Assembly (NCBI GenBank): GCA_938003545.1
Contig: CALKXY010000031.1
Location: 1 to 41,713, forward strand
From: an uncultured Caulobacterales bacterium
Lineage (GTDB): Bacteria > Pseudomonadota > Alphaproteobacteria > Caulobacterales > Maricaulaceae
Direction: 5' to 3'
DNA: 41,713 nt
Below are positions 18,194 to 28,098 of the stretch, piece by piece. The notes beneath the pieces were generated by a model. It made no database searches and was not told where the DNA came from. It saw nothing but the letters and a program-made list of their open reading frames with translations. Positions within the stretch are counted from its first letter, which is position 1; each line of letters opens with the position of its first letter. A program made the translations under genes and the position numbers.

Positions 18194-18613
18194 TTACGCA
18201 GACTTATTCGAAAACAAAGCCATTTTCGCATGACCTTCGCGAATAACGCGCACAGTTTCAGGCCACATATCCAGAGTGTCAATATTATCCAGAGGCACAA
18301 ATTTTACTTGATCCGCATCATCACCCGCTTTCGGCTCGCCGCCTGTCCACCGCGCGAGATAATCATGAAGACGATAATGATAGCCTTCGAAATCTGCATC
18401 CAGCACGGTTATCTTCGTCAGCAGATTAGCGGTTACGGCTGTCTCTTCGGAGAGCTCACGCAGCGCGGCTTGGCTTTCCGTTTCGCCTGCTTCGATTCGT
18501 CCGCCGGGAATGGACCACTCGCCTTTACGCGGCGCGGTTCCACGTTGGATGAGGAGGACATCATCGCCGCGCAAGCAGACAACGCCCACGCAATTTGTTC
18601 GTTCAATCGTCAT
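18194..18613 (-). CDS. NUDIX hydrolase
   Basis: 139 residues from the ATG at 18613 (MTIERTNCVGVVCL). The NUDIX box is complete: GGRIEAGETESQAALRELSEET (residues about 37-58), with the catalytic Glu cluster RELSEE. Probable nucleoside-diphosphate or ADP-ribose type hydrolase; the substrate is not predictable. The frame stays open upstream for 163 codons, but that part lies antisense to the SRAP gene and has no NUDIX features, so I chose the shorter start. Head of the minus-strand run leading to pyrC. Confidence 0.88.
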   Translation of the reverse strand: MTIERTNCVGVVCLRGDDVLLIQRGTAPRKGEWSIPGGRIEAGETESQAALRELSEETAVTANLLTKITVLDADFEGYHYRLHDYLARWTGGEPKAGDDADQVKFVPLDNIDTLDMWPETVRVIREGHAKMALFSNKSA

Positions 18614-18652
18614 GGCATTCCCATAGTCGTTCAGGCTCCCTATATCGAGACC

Positions 18653-19357
18653 ATGTGCGGAAGATATACACTTGCAGGGAATTTGGCTGATATTGCGGCC
18701 CGCTTTGCGGCGAAAACAAGCCATGACGGGCTTTGGGATTGGGAACCAAAATATAATGTTGCGCCCGCCGCAGTCGTCCCCGTTGTCGCGTTTAATGGAG
18801 AGAAGGTTCGAACCATTGTGCCGATGCGCTGGGGTTTGCATCCATCTTGGCGCAAGGAGCCCCCAGAAGGCCGCCCGATGTTTAATGCGCGCGTCGAGAC
18901 AGCGAAAGAGAAACCCAGCTTTCGCACGCCCTATAAACGCCGCCGCGCCCTGATCCCGACAACGGGGTGGTACGAATGGGAACGTGTTGAAATGCCGGGC
19001 GGCAAAGAGGTTAAACATCCGCATTTCATTTTTGAAGACAGCGACGATGTGGGCACGGACATCTTTGCTTTTGCAGGGCTGTGGGAGCGGTGGCATGTGC
19101 AAGAGGGGATAGAGCTGTTGTCATGCACGATCCTGACAACGCCTGCGAAGGGGGATGTGAAACATTTGCATCACCGCATGCCTGTGCGTTTACCCGAATC
19201 TGTTTGGGATGACTGGTTGGATTGGGAGGCTAATCCAGATTTTATTTTGGAAACCAAATTAGGCGGCGATGATCTTGGTCATTACGAAGTTGACCGTGCC
19301 GTTGGTAATGCGCGCAATGAGGGCGCAGAACTGATCCGACCGCATGTCTCCCTATAG
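18653..19357 (+). CDS. SRAP-family protein (SOS response-associated, YedK-like)
   Basis: Covalently caps abasic sites in single-stranded DNA. 234 residues from the ATG at 18653. Catalytic Cys2 is in MCGRYTL; WDWEPKYNVAP, FNARVETAKEKPSFR, PTTGWYEW (Glu) and HHRMPVRL (His) complete the active-site set. The frame runs open upstream to 18230, but that part is antisense to the NUDIX gene, and Cys at position 2 fixes the start. Divergent from the NUDIX gene with 39 nt between starts. Confidence 0.93.
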   Translation: MCGRYTLAGNLADIAARFAAKTSHDGLWDWEPKYNVAPAAVVPVVAFNGEKVRTIVPMRWGLHPSWRKEPPEGRPMFNARVETAKEKPSFRTPYKRRRALIPTTGWYEWERVEMPGGKEVKHPHFIFEDSDDVGTDIFAFAGLWERWHVQEGIELLSCTILTTPAKGDVKHLHHRMPVRLPESVWDDWLDWEANPDFILETKLGGDDLGHYEVDRAVGNARNEGAELIRPHVSL

Positions 19358-19364
19358 GTAGAGC

Positions 19365-20456
19365 CTAATTCGTGAGTGTATTGACGGTGGGGCCGGGACT
19401 GTCATCGGGATTGACGTCATTTGAACTTAATTTTTCTGACAAATTCATGGGCTCTGGCCCTGTTGGGTCAATCACTTCGTTCTTTGCCATCTGGCTTGAT
19501 GTGAGCTTGGCGAGGAAGTCGGCCATGGCTGCGCCGCGCCGGCCTAATGGCCGTGCTGGACCGCGCGTCGTGTCGGCGATGGTTTGACGCTCTAGCTCGG
19601 AATTGATTTCCGCCCCCAAAATTACGGCGGTTGCCGTCAACCATAACCAGACCAGTAAAACGATAACTGAGGCGAGCCCGCCAAAGATTTCGTTGTAATT
19701 CCCAAAATGTTGGACAAATTTTGAAAAAGCAAAGCTAATTGAAATCCAGCTAACCACGGCAAAGGTAATCCCTGGGAAAAGCCAACGCTTTCGCGCAGGC
19801 CGCCGTGACGGGCCAAAGCGGTACATGACGCCGCAGGCAAAGCAAAAGACGCTAATGAGCAGCACCCAAGGCAGTGTCTGTGCTGCAAAGCGGGCAGAAG
19901 AATCCAGATTCGCATAGGTCAACGCCGCTGGAACGCCGATAATCACAAATAAGGACAACCAAACAAAGACGAGGCTGCCGAGTGTCATCAAAATGGCGTA
20001 GAGCAAAAAAACTAGCGGGTTGCGTTGTTCTATTTCTTCATAGGCGACATTCATCGCGCGCATCATGGCGCGAATACCTGCGCCAGCGGAAAATAACGCG
20101 AAGGCCAATGAGATCAAAATGCCAAGGCCCATGCTTTCTGTGTCGGCCTTTAAGACGCTGGAAATCTGGTCTTCGATTATCATATAGGCTTGGCCGGGCA
20201 AAAGCGACGCGACCGTATCGGCGATGCCGTCAACATCTGACGGATCGGTGAAATAAGAAAAAATGGAGAGCGCCGCAGAAATCAACGGGAACACGGCTAA
20301 GAGCGAGAAAAAGGCAACGCCCGCAGCAATGACGCTCACATTATCATGATGTGCGGCTTGCCACGTGCGTTTTGTAACGGCCCACCAATCGGACCGTTTG
20401 AATTTCCACGGACTATCGACATCTGTCTGCGCGAAGTCTCGTGAAAACTCTTTCAT
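19365..20456 (-). CDS. YihY/BrkB-family inner membrane protein
   Basis: 363 residues. About six hydrophobic segments between residues 40 and 285 (e.g. SVIAAGVAFFSLLAVFPLISAALSIF; VLLISVFCFACGVMYRFG; VIVLLVWLWLTATAVILGAEIN), and the GVAFFSLLAVFP and GAEINSELE motifs place it in the YihY/BrkB family (once called RNase BN). The function is unsettled. The soluble C-terminal tail is polar. It follows the yaaA gene by 11 nt and is probably co-transcribed. Confidence 0.88.
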   Translation of the reverse strand: MKEFSRDFAQTDVDSPWKFKRSDWWAVTKRTWQAAHHDNVSVIAAGVAFFSLLAVFPLISAALSIFSYFTDPSDVDGIADTVASLLPGQAYMIIEDQISSVLKADTESMGLGILISLAFALFSAGAGIRAMMRAMNVAYEEIEQRNPLVFLLYAILMTLGSLVFVWLSLFVIIGVPAALTYANLDSSARFAAQTLPWVLLISVFCFACGVMYRFGPSRRPARKRWLFPGITFAVVSWISISFAFSKFVQHFGNYNEIFGGLASVIVLLVWLWLTATAVILGAEINSELERQTIADTTRGPARPLGRRGAAMADFLAKLTSSQMAKNEVIDPTGPEPMNLSEKLSSNDVNPDDSPGPTVNTLTN

Positions 20457-20467
20457 GCGTTTCTATC

Positions 20468-21256
20468 CTAGCTACCCTTTTTTGGGGGTTGGGGCCGGGC
20501 GAAGACGAGGATGTCTTCCGTTGAACGCGCGGGGTCGAATTTATACCCGCCTGCGTTAAAATCTTTCAGGCCATCTGCACGGTCTACGCGGTTTTGGAGA
20601 ATCCAGCGCGCCATAAGGCCACGTCCAAATTTAGTGTAATATTGCACAGGGCGCGACTTGCCATCTTTGTCTTCCATGAATTTGGCCGAGACGACATGGC
20701 TGTTCAGCGTTTTGGTATTGGCCGCTTTGAAATACTCATTGGACGCCAAATTGACGATGGTGCTATCTGCATGGGTGTCTAATTCGGCATTGAGAGCCGG
20801 AGCGAGAACATCTTTCCAAAAGGCATAGAGGTTCTTGCCACGCGCATTTTCAAACTTTGTGCCCATTTCCAAACGATAGGGTTGGATCGCGTCCATCGGG
20901 CGCAGCACGCCATATAATCCAGAGAGAATACGTAAGTGATCCTGCGCATAGGCGAGGTCGTCATCCGATAAAGATTTCGCTTCTAGGCCCCAATAGACAT
21001 CACCATCAAAGGCAAGGCCCGCAGCTTTGGCGGAGTTAGATTGACCGTCCAAATTGAAAGCCTGAAACCGCTCAACATTCAACGTTGCGAGGTTGTCTGA
21101 AATATGCATCAGGTTTTTTAGATCAGTCGCCGTTTTTGTTTTCGCGAGCTTTGCCAGTTCTCGCGTATCCGCATCAAATCGCGGTCGTGTTGCGGATAAT
21201 CCAGTCTGCGCTGGGTCCATATTCATTTTTTTGGCAGGGGAAAGTAGGGTGAGCAT
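20468..21256 (-). CDS. yaaA: YaaA-family (DUF328) peroxide-resistance protein
   Basis: In E. coli YaaA limits unincorporated iron and DNA damage during peroxide stress. 262 residues from the ATG at 21256: MLTLLSPAKKMN is the family start. YWGLEAKSLSDDDLAYAQDHLRILSGLYGVLRPMDAIQPYRLEMGTK is the signature block, and VNLASNEYFKA is also typical. GAGGAGGCG lies 5 nt before this ATG; an in-frame ATG 36 nt further up has no ribosome binding site. Confidence 0.92.
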   Translation of the reverse strand: MLTLLSPAKKMNMDPAQTGLSATRPRFDADTRELAKLAKTKTATDLKNLMHISDNLATLNVERFQAFNLDGQSNSAKAAGLAFDGDVYWGLEAKSLSDDDLAYAQDHLRILSGLYGVLRPMDAIQPYRLEMGTKFENARGKNLYAFWKDVLAPALNAELDTHADSTIVNLASNEYFKAANTKTLNSHVVSAKFMEDKDGKSRPVQYYTKFGRGLMARWILQNRVDRADGLKDFNAGGYKFDPARSTEDILVFARPQPPKKGS

Positions 21257-21417
21257 AGTCGCCTCCTCATGAGATCGATTGCGGGATTGCAATCCGTATC
21301 CGTGGGTTGGTTAGACTTGGAATATAGGCAGCCTTGGCGAGATTGCGAGTCCCGTTTTGTGATTAAAAAAGAGGCGTTCAAGGGCCTTTAGAGTAGCGGC
21401 TCAAGTTAAACTATCCT

Positions 21418-22806
21418 CTAAACCATTACGCGCGGATTCATGATTCCATCTGGGTCCATCGCTTGTTTTATTGTGCGCAGCAGTTTCATTTTTACAGGTG
21501 AGGCTCGCTCCGCTAGGTCGTCTCGTTTCATAATGCCTATGCCGTGTTCTGCGGAAATTGATCCCCCCAGAGCGTCAACAATATCGAAAACAGGTTGTGA
21601 AAGGGCGTCCCAATTTGCGAGGAAAGCGTCTCTGTCTGCACCTTCGGGTTGGGCGATATTATAATGAATATTGCCGTCACCAAAATGCCCAAACCCAACG
21701 GGGCGACATCCCGGCACAACGGCCTCCATTGCAGCATCTGCGCGTTCAAAGAACGTTGCAATTTTGTCTATAGGCACAGTGATGTCATGTTTGACGGAAC
21801 CGCCCAAAAACTTCTGCCCCGCTGACATATGTTCGCGAATAGATAAAATATCTGCAGCTTGAGTTCCGTTGAGGGCTATAATAGCGTCTCGTACTGAATT
21901 GTTTTCAAATGCTTTTCCTATGATATTTTCTGCGATAGCCTGACCTTCAGAATCTGTTTCGACTTCCCAATCACATAATAAATACCACGGATGGCGATCT
22001 GTGAATGGATCACGCACGGCGTCGAAATTATCGACAACTGCGCGATATCCAATCTCTGGCATGACTTCGAACATGGCGAGTTTTCCGCCCGCACGAAATG
22101 TTTCCAACAGTGATACTGCCGTCGCGGCACTGTCCAAACCGATGAGTGTGCGTTGCACATATCCGGGTTTTGGAAAGAGCTTTAGCGTGGCGGCTGTGAT
22201 GATCCCGAGCGTGCCTTCCGCGCCGAGAAATAACCGACTGAGGTCATAGCCTGTGTTGTCTTTGCGCAAGGATGTGAGGCCGTTGAAAATAGAGCCATCC
22301 GCTAAGACAGCTTCTACGCCAAAAACTAACGCTTTTGTCGTACCATATTTCAAAACATGGTTCCCGCCTGCATTGGTTGAGAGCACGCCGCCCACGCTGC
22401 AACTACCTTGACTCGAGAGCGTCAAAGGAAATTTTCGGTCGACGGCATCTGCGGCGTCGAGGACAGATTGCAGCGTCGCGCCAGCCTCAACCGTCATCGC
22501 ATTTGCGGTGGGGTTGATGTCGCGAATGGCCGTCATTTTTTTTAGACTAATGAGGATTTCGCCTTGCGGTGTATTGCCGCCAACTAATCCCGTATTCCCG
22601 CCTTGTGGCATGAGGGGCATTTTGTGGGCCGCACAAATTTTGACGGCGGTTGCGACCTCCTCGGTTGTGCGCGGCGTAATCAAGATTGGCGTTTGACCAA
22701 AATATTTATCCCTCCATTCTCGTAAATGCGGATCAATTAAATCGGGGTCTTGCGTCCACGCGCCATTGGGTAAGGCCGCTTTGAGAGCTTCAATGCCTGC
22801 TGTCAT
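21418..22806 (-). CDS. FAD-linked 2-hydroxyacid oxidase/dehydrogenase (GlcD/D2HGDH-like)
   Basis: 462 residues. FAD-binding type 4 domain in the N-terminal half (PLMPQGGNTGLVGGNTP, about residues 65-81; SCSVGGVLSTNAGGNHVLKYG, about 133-155). FAD-oxidase C-terminal domain with the metal/substrate motif GFGHFGDGNIHYNI and EHGIGIMKRDDL. Closest in motifs to D-2-hydroxyglutarate or D-lactate dehydrogenases; the exact substrate cannot be fixed. ATGA overlap with the end of the tsaC-like gene shows tight coupling. Confidence 0.88.
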   Translation of the reverse strand: MTAGIEALKAALPNGAWTQDPDLIDPHLREWRDKYFGQTPILITPRTTEEVATAVKICAAHKMPLMPQGGNTGLVGGNTPQGEILISLKKMTAIRDINPTANAMTVEAGATLQSVLDAADAVDRKFPLTLSSQGSCSVGGVLSTNAGGNHVLKYGTTKALVFGVEAVLADGSIFNGLTSLRKDNTGYDLSRLFLGAEGTLGIITAATLKLFPKPGYVQRTLIGLDSAATAVSLLETFRAGGKLAMFEVMPEIGYRAVVDNFDAVRDPFTDRHPWYLLCDWEVETDSEGQAIAENIIGKAFENNSVRDAIIALNGTQAADILSIREHMSAGQKFLGGSVKHDITVPIDKIATFFERADAAMEAVVPGCRPVGFGHFGDGNIHYNIAQPEGADRDAFLANWDALSQPVFDIVDALGGSISAEHGIGIMKRDDLAERASPVKMKLLRTIKQAMDPDGIMNPRVMV

Positions 22807-23378
22807 ACTGAAACCTCTACTGCGCCTTGGCGTAATATCGCGAGACCCGTTTCTGTCACGCGCAGGATTGTCGTCGGCACGCCTGATAAGTCTTCATGAT
22901 GAGCCAGTGCTGCGCCGATATCTGTGCCGACGGATGCCATGGCATCTGCGAAGGTCACACTATCGGCCTCGCCAGACCGATTTGCGCTCGTGAGCGCCAG
23001 TGGCGCGGTCAAATGTTTTCGCCAACTCACATCAGGACAACGTAGCGCGATGGTCTTGCGTCCATCTATTTCGCCGAGCGCGCGCGGATCAAGATTGATC
23101 GTCTTTTGGGCATCTAAGACTAGGGTCAGAGGACCGGGCCAATATTGCTCTGCTAGGTGCCGCGCCGTATCATTAAACACGGCCAAAGTCTCGCCTTGCA
23201 CCGCGTCGCGGACGCAGACAGCAAGTGGCTTGTCGAAATCCCGCCCTTTAATTGCATAGAGTTTGGATATAGCGGGGCCGCTGTTAGCCCTCGTGGCAAG
23301 GCCATAGACCGTTTCCGTAGGCAATATAACGACCTCACCGGCCGTCAACGCCGTGTTTATCGCAGGCCAGTCGCTCAT
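22803..23378 (-). CDS. tsaC: Sua5/YciO/YrdC-family protein (threonylcarbamoyl-AMP synthase-like)
   Basis: 191 residues forming one YrdC domain: VVILPTETVYGLATRANS, LYAIKGRDFDKPLAVCV, WPGPLTLVLDA, DGRKTIALRCPD and LTSANRSGEAD are the ATP/L-Thr-binding motifs. It likely makes threonylcarbamoyl-AMP for tRNA t6A37. Short form without the extra Sua5 domain. Overlaps both the yceI gene upstream and the FAD oxidase gene downstream by 4 nt. Gene symbol given by family; paralogues (yciO) are possible. Confidence 0.88.
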   Translation of the reverse strand: MSDWPAINTALTAGEVVILPTETVYGLATRANSGPAISKLYAIKGRDFDKPLAVCVRDAVQGETLAVFNDTARHLAEQYWPGPLTLVLDAQKTINLDPRALGEIDGRKTIALRCPDVSWRKHLTAPLALTSANRSGEADSVTFADAMASVGTDIGAALAHHEDLSGVPTTILRVTETGLAILRQGAVEVSV

Positions 23379-23986
23379 TTCGCTTCGTTGAATTCTGCCT
23401 CGATCCGCAGGGTCACTTCGTCACCAATGCCGAAATTTGTGAGATAATCCATGCCCCAATCTGATCGATTGATTTTGCCGCGGGCGGAAAACCCCAATGT
23501 GGCTCCTGGATGACCAAAACTTTTGCCTGATCCATTATACGTTACGTCCAATGTGACGGGTTTGGTGATGCCGCGCAGGGTGAGGTCGCCCGTGACGGTG
23601 CCTGATGATTCGTTATGTTTCACTGCCGATGTCGACACAAAGCGAATCTCGCAATGGGTTTCGCCGTCAAAATACTTTCCGTCCGTCCCGAGGGTTGCGT
23701 CCCACTCTGCATCGCCAGTTGAAACGCTTAGCGGATCAATACGAATATCGAGGCGGCTGGCCGTTGGGTCGGTTGGGTTAAAGTCCAGTGCGCCAGAAAT
23801 GTCATCAAACCGCGCCGTATAGAGCGAAAGTCCAGAATGGCTAATCGACCAATTTACTGAGGCATGGGCTGGATCGAGGACATAAGCGCCTTCTGGCGCG
23901 GCGGCGACATCCAGCGTCGGCGGCGTTGCGCAGGCCGCTAAAGTGGCTGTGATTGTAAGGAGAAGGGGGAAAATAAGAGCTTTCAT
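23375..23986 (-). CDS. YceI-family secreted lipid-binding protein
   Basis: About 203 residues. Signal peptide MKALIFPLLLTITATLAAC, whose LAAC may be a lipobox. The YceI domain spans the mature part: YVLDPAHASVNWSISHSGLSLYTARFDDISGALDFNP, TGDLTLRGITKPVTLDVTYNG, KINRSDWGMDYL. YceI proteins bind isoprenoid-like lipids in the periplasm. I prefer the ATG at 23986 over 23992, because AGGA lies 7 nt before it but only 1 nt before the upstream one. Head of a three-gene overlapping operon; divergent from lepB. Confidence 0.9.
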   Translation of the reverse strand: MKALIFPLLLTITATLAACATPPTLDVAAAPEGAYVLDPAHASVNWSISHSGLSLYTARFDDISGALDFNPTDPTASRLDIRIDPLSVSTGDAEWDATLGTDGKYFDGETHCEIRFVSTSAVKHNESSGTVTGDLTLRGITKPVTLDVTYNGSGKSFGHPGATLGFSARGKINRSDWGMDYLTNFGIGDEVTLRIEAEFNEAK

Positions 23987-24032
23987 ATCCATATCCTAAC
24001 GTGCGTGGCGGCAAAATATAGTTGAAAGCGCG

Positions 24033-24863
24033 GTGTCCATGTCGCAGAGCCAAAAAATGCCAAAGCCAGTCGATGAAAATAGTCATAAAAATGAACCTGA
24101 AAAACGGTCCTTTGCTGCGTGGCTGTGGTCCGAAGTCAAGTTTTTCGCGGTTCTGGGCGTATTTATCGTCAGTTTCATAACCTTGGTCTGGGGGCACTTC
24201 AAAATTCCAAGTGAAAGTATGCAGCCGACACTTGAAGTTGGTGATCATATTTATGTGTCGAAATATGCCTATGGCTATTCGAAACATTCATTGCCTTACC
24301 TGCTGCACAAATTACCTTTGCCCGAAGGCCGCATTTTTTCGAAAGTGCCAGAGCGCGGCGATGTTGTCGTGTTCCGTAACCCAAAAAATGAGCTGGTGAT
24401 GATCAAACGCGTCGTCGGTTTGCCGGGCGATAAGTTACAAGTTCGGCAGGGACAGCTGTTCCTCAATGATGCGCCTGTCGGCCGTGAAAAATTAGACGGC
24501 CGTCTTTACCGTCCGCATAAATCCGAACGAGTCGTGTCGGTAAATGTCTATGAGCAGACTTTACCTGATTCCGAAGACAGTTTTGTTATCTATGAGCGCA
24601 ATGATTCATATCCTTTGGACAATACACCCGTCTTCATCATTCCGGCGGACACCTTATTTTTCATGGGTGATAATCGGGATAACTCTATTGATAGCCGAGA
24701 TACGCGCAGCCGCGACGAACTTGGCCGCCTAAAGGGGCCAGGTATGGTGCATATGAATTTTGTCATGGGCCGCGCAGACCGCATGATGTTTAGCTTTAAA
24801 CGCTGTAACCGCGATGAAGACCTGTATTGTCCACCAAAGGGCCGCTGGATGGTGAAACTTTAG
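24033..24863 (+). CDS. lepB: Signal peptidase I
   Basis: Cleaves signal peptides at the periplasmic face of the inner membrane. About 275 residues. One N-terminal membrane anchor (about 36-53: VKFFAVLGVFIVSFITLVWG). Catalytic Ser in PSESMQPTL, catalytic Lys in MIKRVVGLPGDKL, and the box GDNRDNSIDSR are complete. No ribosome binding site is visible before either the GTG (24033) or the ATG (24039); a -10-like TATAGT at 24017-24022 lies just upstream, so the mRNA may be leaderless. It is not next to rnc or era as in many bacteria. Confidence 0.94.
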   Translation: MSMSQSQKMPKPVDENSHKNEPEKRSFAAWLWSEVKFFAVLGVFIVSFITLVWGHFKIPSESMQPTLEVGDHIYVSKYAYGYSKHSLPYLLHKLPLPEGRIFSKVPERGDVVVFRNPKNELVMIKRVVGLPGDKLQVRQGQLFLNDAPVGREKLDGRLYRPHKSERVVSVNVYEQTLPDSEDSFVIYERNDSYPLDNTPVFIIPADTLFFMGDNRDNSIDSRDTRSRDELGRLKGPGMVHMNFVMGRADRMMFSFKRCNRDEDLYCPPKGRWMVKL

Positions 24864-24944
24864 TCACGGCTAAAGGTCGCTTCTACACTCGACGCAATGC
24901 GCGCGCTGGCCTATCCGTATCAAAATTAGACTTTCAGGTGAATC

Positions 24945-25181
24945 ATGTCAGACCGTAAAATTACAGAAATGAGTTTTGAAGATGCCTTGCAAGAGCTGGA
25001 AGGCATTGTTGGTCGTCTGGAGCGCGGCGATGCTCCGCTGGAAGAAAGTATCACGATATATGAGCGCGGCGCGGCGCTGAAGTCACATTGTGAGGGTAAG
25101 TTAAAAGCCGCGCAAATGAAGGTCGATAAGATCGTTCTAAACGGCGCTGGCGCGGCGAGCACGGCGCCATTTGATGAATAA
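24945..25181 (+). CDS. xseB: Exodeoxyribonuclease VII small subunit
   Basis: Small subunit of exonuclease VII, which degrades single-stranded DNA. 78 residues. [34 protein letters not shown] is the family signature, followed by a second helix with [16 protein letters not shown]. It stands immediately before ispA (35 nt), the classic xseB-ispA-dxs order. The large subunit xseA is not in the window. Confidence 0.94.
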   Translation: MSDRKITEMSFEDALQELEGIVGRLERGDAPLEESITIYERGAALKSHCEGKLKAAQMKVDKIVLNGAGAASTAPFDE

Positions 25182-25216
25182 GGCTGTTATCGCGGGCACG
25201 GGGAGGGCCGAATAAT

Positions 25217-26128
25217 ATGCCGCTTTCCGCACTTTCTACTGCGACTGATGATGACTTTCCCGCGCGGTTGCGCAGGGTTGCGGGTCTTGTCGAAGCGCGC
25301 CTTGATGATCTTTTGCCCAAACCACAAGGCCATCAATCTGTTATTTTTGAAGCTGCGCGCTATGCGGCGCTGGGCGGCGGGAAACGCTTGCGCCCGTTCC
25401 TCGTTGTGGAGACGGCGCGCATGTTGAACGGACCGTTGGATCAAGCCTTAAGCGTGGGCTGCGCTTTGGAATGCCTGCATGTTTACAGCCTCGTGCATGA
25501 TGATCTGCCCTGTATGGATGATGATGATTTACGCCGGGGGAAGCCAACCGTTCACCGCGCCTATGACGAAGCGATTGCGGTTTTGGCGGGTGATGCTCTG
25601 CTGACGCGTAGTTTCGGGATTTTGGGTGACGTTGATCTGGACGCCGCAATCCGCGTAAAATTAGTCACAGAACTGGCCGCGTCCGGCGGGATGTCTGGTA
25701 TGATCGGCGGGCAGGTCGTGGATATTACGGTCGCCGAAGGCGAGCGCGACGAAGCCTTGATCACAGAGCTGCAAGCGATGAAAACAGGGGCTCTGATTGA
25801 CTATGCCGTCCGTGCGGGCGGATATGTCGCTGGTGCGTCAGAGGCGCAACTCGCCGCGCTGTCTTCTTATGCGCGCGACATGGGGCTGGCGTTCCAAATA
25901 CAGGACGATATCCTCGATGTGACGGGCGATGCAGAGACTGTGGGTAAGGCCGTCGGAAAAGATGCAGACCTTGGTAAGGCCACATTCGTATCAATTTTAG
26001 GCCTTGATGGTGCGCGAGACCGTGCCAAGGCTCTCGGGGAGCGGGCGAAGAATAGCCTTGAACCTTGGGATAAAGCTGCGCAAACCTTGCGCGATACCGT
26101 AGACTTTGTATTGGAGCGAAAGCACTAG
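25217..26128 (+). CDS. ispA: Farnesyl diphosphate synthase (polyprenyl synthetase)
   Basis: Condenses IPP with DMAPP/GPP to farnesyl-PP. 303 residues. First aspartate-rich motif [18 protein letters not shown] (about residues 95-112), second motif [13 protein letters not shown] (about 228-240), and GGKRLRPFL near the N terminus. GGGAGGG gives the ribosome binding site. It sits between xseB and dxs, coupling precursor supply and chain elongation. Confidence 0.95.
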   Translation: MPLSALSTATDDDFPARLRRVAGLVEARLDDLLPKPQGHQSVIFEAARYAALGGGKRLRPFLVVETARMLNGPLDQALSVGCALECLHVYSLVHDDLPCMDDDDLRRGKPTVHRAYDEAIAVLAGDALLTRSFGILGDVDLDAAIRVKLVTELAASGGMSGMIGGQVVDITVAEGERDEALITELQAMKTGALIDYAVRAGGYVAGASEAQLAALSSYARDMGLAFQIQDDILDVTGDAETVGKAVGKDADLGKATFVSILGLDGARDRAKALGERAKNSLEPWDKAAQTLRDTVDFVLERKH

Positions 26129-26187
26129 CGCCAAGACAGACATCTGCCGCAACGATTGGAAATTCCGGGCTCACGTCCGACACCGCT

Positions 26188-28098
26188 ATGACAAAAACGC
26201 CGCTTTTAGATACCGTCAAAATTCCCGCTGATATGAAGGGGTTCTCGCGAGAGCAACTCAAGCAGCTCGCCGATGAAGTGCGAACGGAAGTTATCGACGC
26301 CGTCTCCGTGACGGGCGGGCATTTGGGCGCAGGTTTGGGCGTGGTCGAATTGACTGTCGCTATCCATGCGGTTTTCGATACGCCAGATGACAAGCTGATC
26401 TGGGATGTAGGGCACCAATGTTACCCGCATAAGGTTCTGACAGGCCGCCGTGACCGCATGCGGACAATCCGCAAAGGTAATGGCCTTTCAGGGTTCACGA
26501 AGCGCGCAGAGAGCGAATATGACCCGTTTGGCGCGGCGCATAGTTCTACCTCAATTTCGGCGGGCATGGGCTTTGCTACGGCACGCGATTTGGACGGACG
26601 ACACAATCATATTATCTCCGTTATCGGCGATGGTTCGATCACGGCCGGCATGGCCTATGAGGCGATGAATAACGCTGGCGCAACGGACAGCCGCCAGATC
26701 GTCATTTTAAACGATAACGACATGTCCATTGCTCCGCCCGTTGGCGCGATGAGCCATTTACTCTCCCGTACGGTCAGCAGCGGCGGTTACCAAGCCCTAC
26801 GCGGCGCAGCGAAATCCGCCATTGCCAAGGCCCCGCGCCCAATCAAATCAACGGCGAAAAAAGCCGAAGAATATACGCGCGGCATGTTTATGGGCGGTAC
26901 GTGGTTTGAAGAACTGGGCTTTTATTATGTAGGCCCAATTGATGGACATGACCTTGATGCGCTGATCCCCGTTCTCGAAAACGTCAAGAAAATGAAAGAG
27001 GGTCCTGTCCTCATCCATGTTGTGACACAAAAGGGCAAAGGGTACGGACCCGCCGAGAACTCTGCCGATAAATATCACGGCGTGTCAAAATTCAACGTTG
27101 TCACAGGCGAACAATCCAAAGCGAAAGCCAACGCGCCGAGCTACACGAAAGTCTTCGCCGAGAGCTTGATTTCAGAAGCCCGCAAAGACGAAAAAATTGT
27201 CGGTATTACGGCTGCGATGCCGGGTGGCACAGGCATGAAGGAATTTGGCCAAGTTTTCCCTGACCGCATGTTCGATGTGGGCATTGCCGAACAACATGCC
27301 GTTACATTTGCGGCAGGTATGGCGGCTGATGGATATAAGCCATTCTGCGCGATTTACTCGACCTTCCTGCAACGCGGCTATGATCAAGTCGTCCATGATG
27401 TGGCGATCCAAAACCTGCCAGTACGTTTCGCAATGGACCGCGCGGGTCTTGTCGGCGCAGATGGCCCGACACATGCGGGTGCATTTGACATCGCCTATAT
27501 GGGCTGCTTGCCGAATATGGTGCTCATGGCGGCAGCAGATGAGAATGATTTGGCGCGTATGGTGGCTACAGCCGTTGCTCGTGATGACGGTCCAACGGCA
27601 TTTAGATATGCGCGCGGCGAAGCGACAGGTGCAGGTATTGACCCGAACCCACAACCGCTCGAAATCGGTAAAGGCCGCGTCTTGCGCGAAGGCTCCAGCG
27701 TCGCAATTTTCTCATATGGTACGCGACTGGGTGAAGCCTTGATTGCGGCGGAACGATTAGAACAACTCGGCCTATCGGCAACCGTTGCAGATGCCCGTTT
27801 CGCCAAACCACTCGACACGGAATTGCTTTGCCGTCTGGCCGATGAACATGAAGTTTTGATCACGATTGAAGAGGGAAGTGTCGGCGGATTCGGCGCATTC
27901 TGTCTGCATGCGCTGGCTGATGCTGGACGTTTAGACACAGGCGTAAAAATCCGAACTATGACTTTGCCAGACAGTTTCATCGACCAAGACAGCCCAGAGC
28001 TGATGTATAAACAAGCTAAACTCGACGCAGATTCAATCGTCGAAAAAGTGTTCGAAGTGATTGGCCGTGATGTCGCTGACATGCAGGGATTGGCTTAA
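26188..28098 (+). CDS. dxs: 1-deoxy-D-xylulose-5-phosphate synthase
   Basis: First enzyme of the MEP isoprenoid pathway; uses thiamine diphosphate to join pyruvate and glyceraldehyde-3-P. 636 residues. [14 protein letters not shown], the TPP motif [25 protein letters not shown] (about 150-180), the transketolase central domain ([22 protein letters not shown]) and [30 protein letters not shown] are all present. No strong ribosome binding site is seen before the ATG. The stop codon overlaps, on the other strand, the stop of the next gene. Confidence 0.97.
   Translation: MTKTPLLDTVKIPADMKGFSREQLKQLADEVRTEVIDAVSVTGGHLGAGLGVVELTVAIHAVFDTPDDKLIWDVGHQCYPHKVLTGRRDRMRTIRKGNGLSGFTKRAESEYDPFGAAHSSTSISAGMGFATARDLDGRHNHIISVIGDGSITAGMAYEAMNNAGATDSRQIVILNDNDMSIAPPVGAMSHLLSRTVSSGGYQALRGAAKSAIAKAPRPIKSTAKKAEEYTRGMFMGGTWFEELGFYYVGPIDGHDLDALIPVLENVKKMKEGPVLIHVVTQKGKGYGPAENSADKYHGVSKFNVVTGEQSKAKANAPSYTKVFAESLISEARKDEKIVGITAAMPGGTGMKEFGQVFPDRMFDVGIAEQHAVTFAAGMAADGYKPFCAIYSTFLQRGYDQVVHDVAIQNLPVRFAMDRAGLVGADGPTHAGAFDIAYMGCLPNMVLMAAADENDLARMVATAVARDDGPTAFRYARGEATGAGIDPNPQPLEIGKGRVLREGSSVAIFSYGTRLGEALIAAERLEQLGLSATVADARFAKPLDTELLCRLADEHEVLITIEEGSVGGFGAFCLHALADAGRLDTGVKIRTMTLPDSFIDQDSPELMYKQAKLDADSIVEKVFEVIGRDVADMQGLA

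Noticed and set aside
18230-18652. Upstream extension of the SRAP frame (141 codons)
   Set aside because: Antisense to the NUDIX coding region; SRAP proteins need Cys at position 2, which fixes the start at 18653.
18614-19102. Upstream extension of the NUDIX frame (163 codons)
   Set aside because: Antisense to the SRAP gene, with no NUDIX-related motif; the domain starts at 18613.
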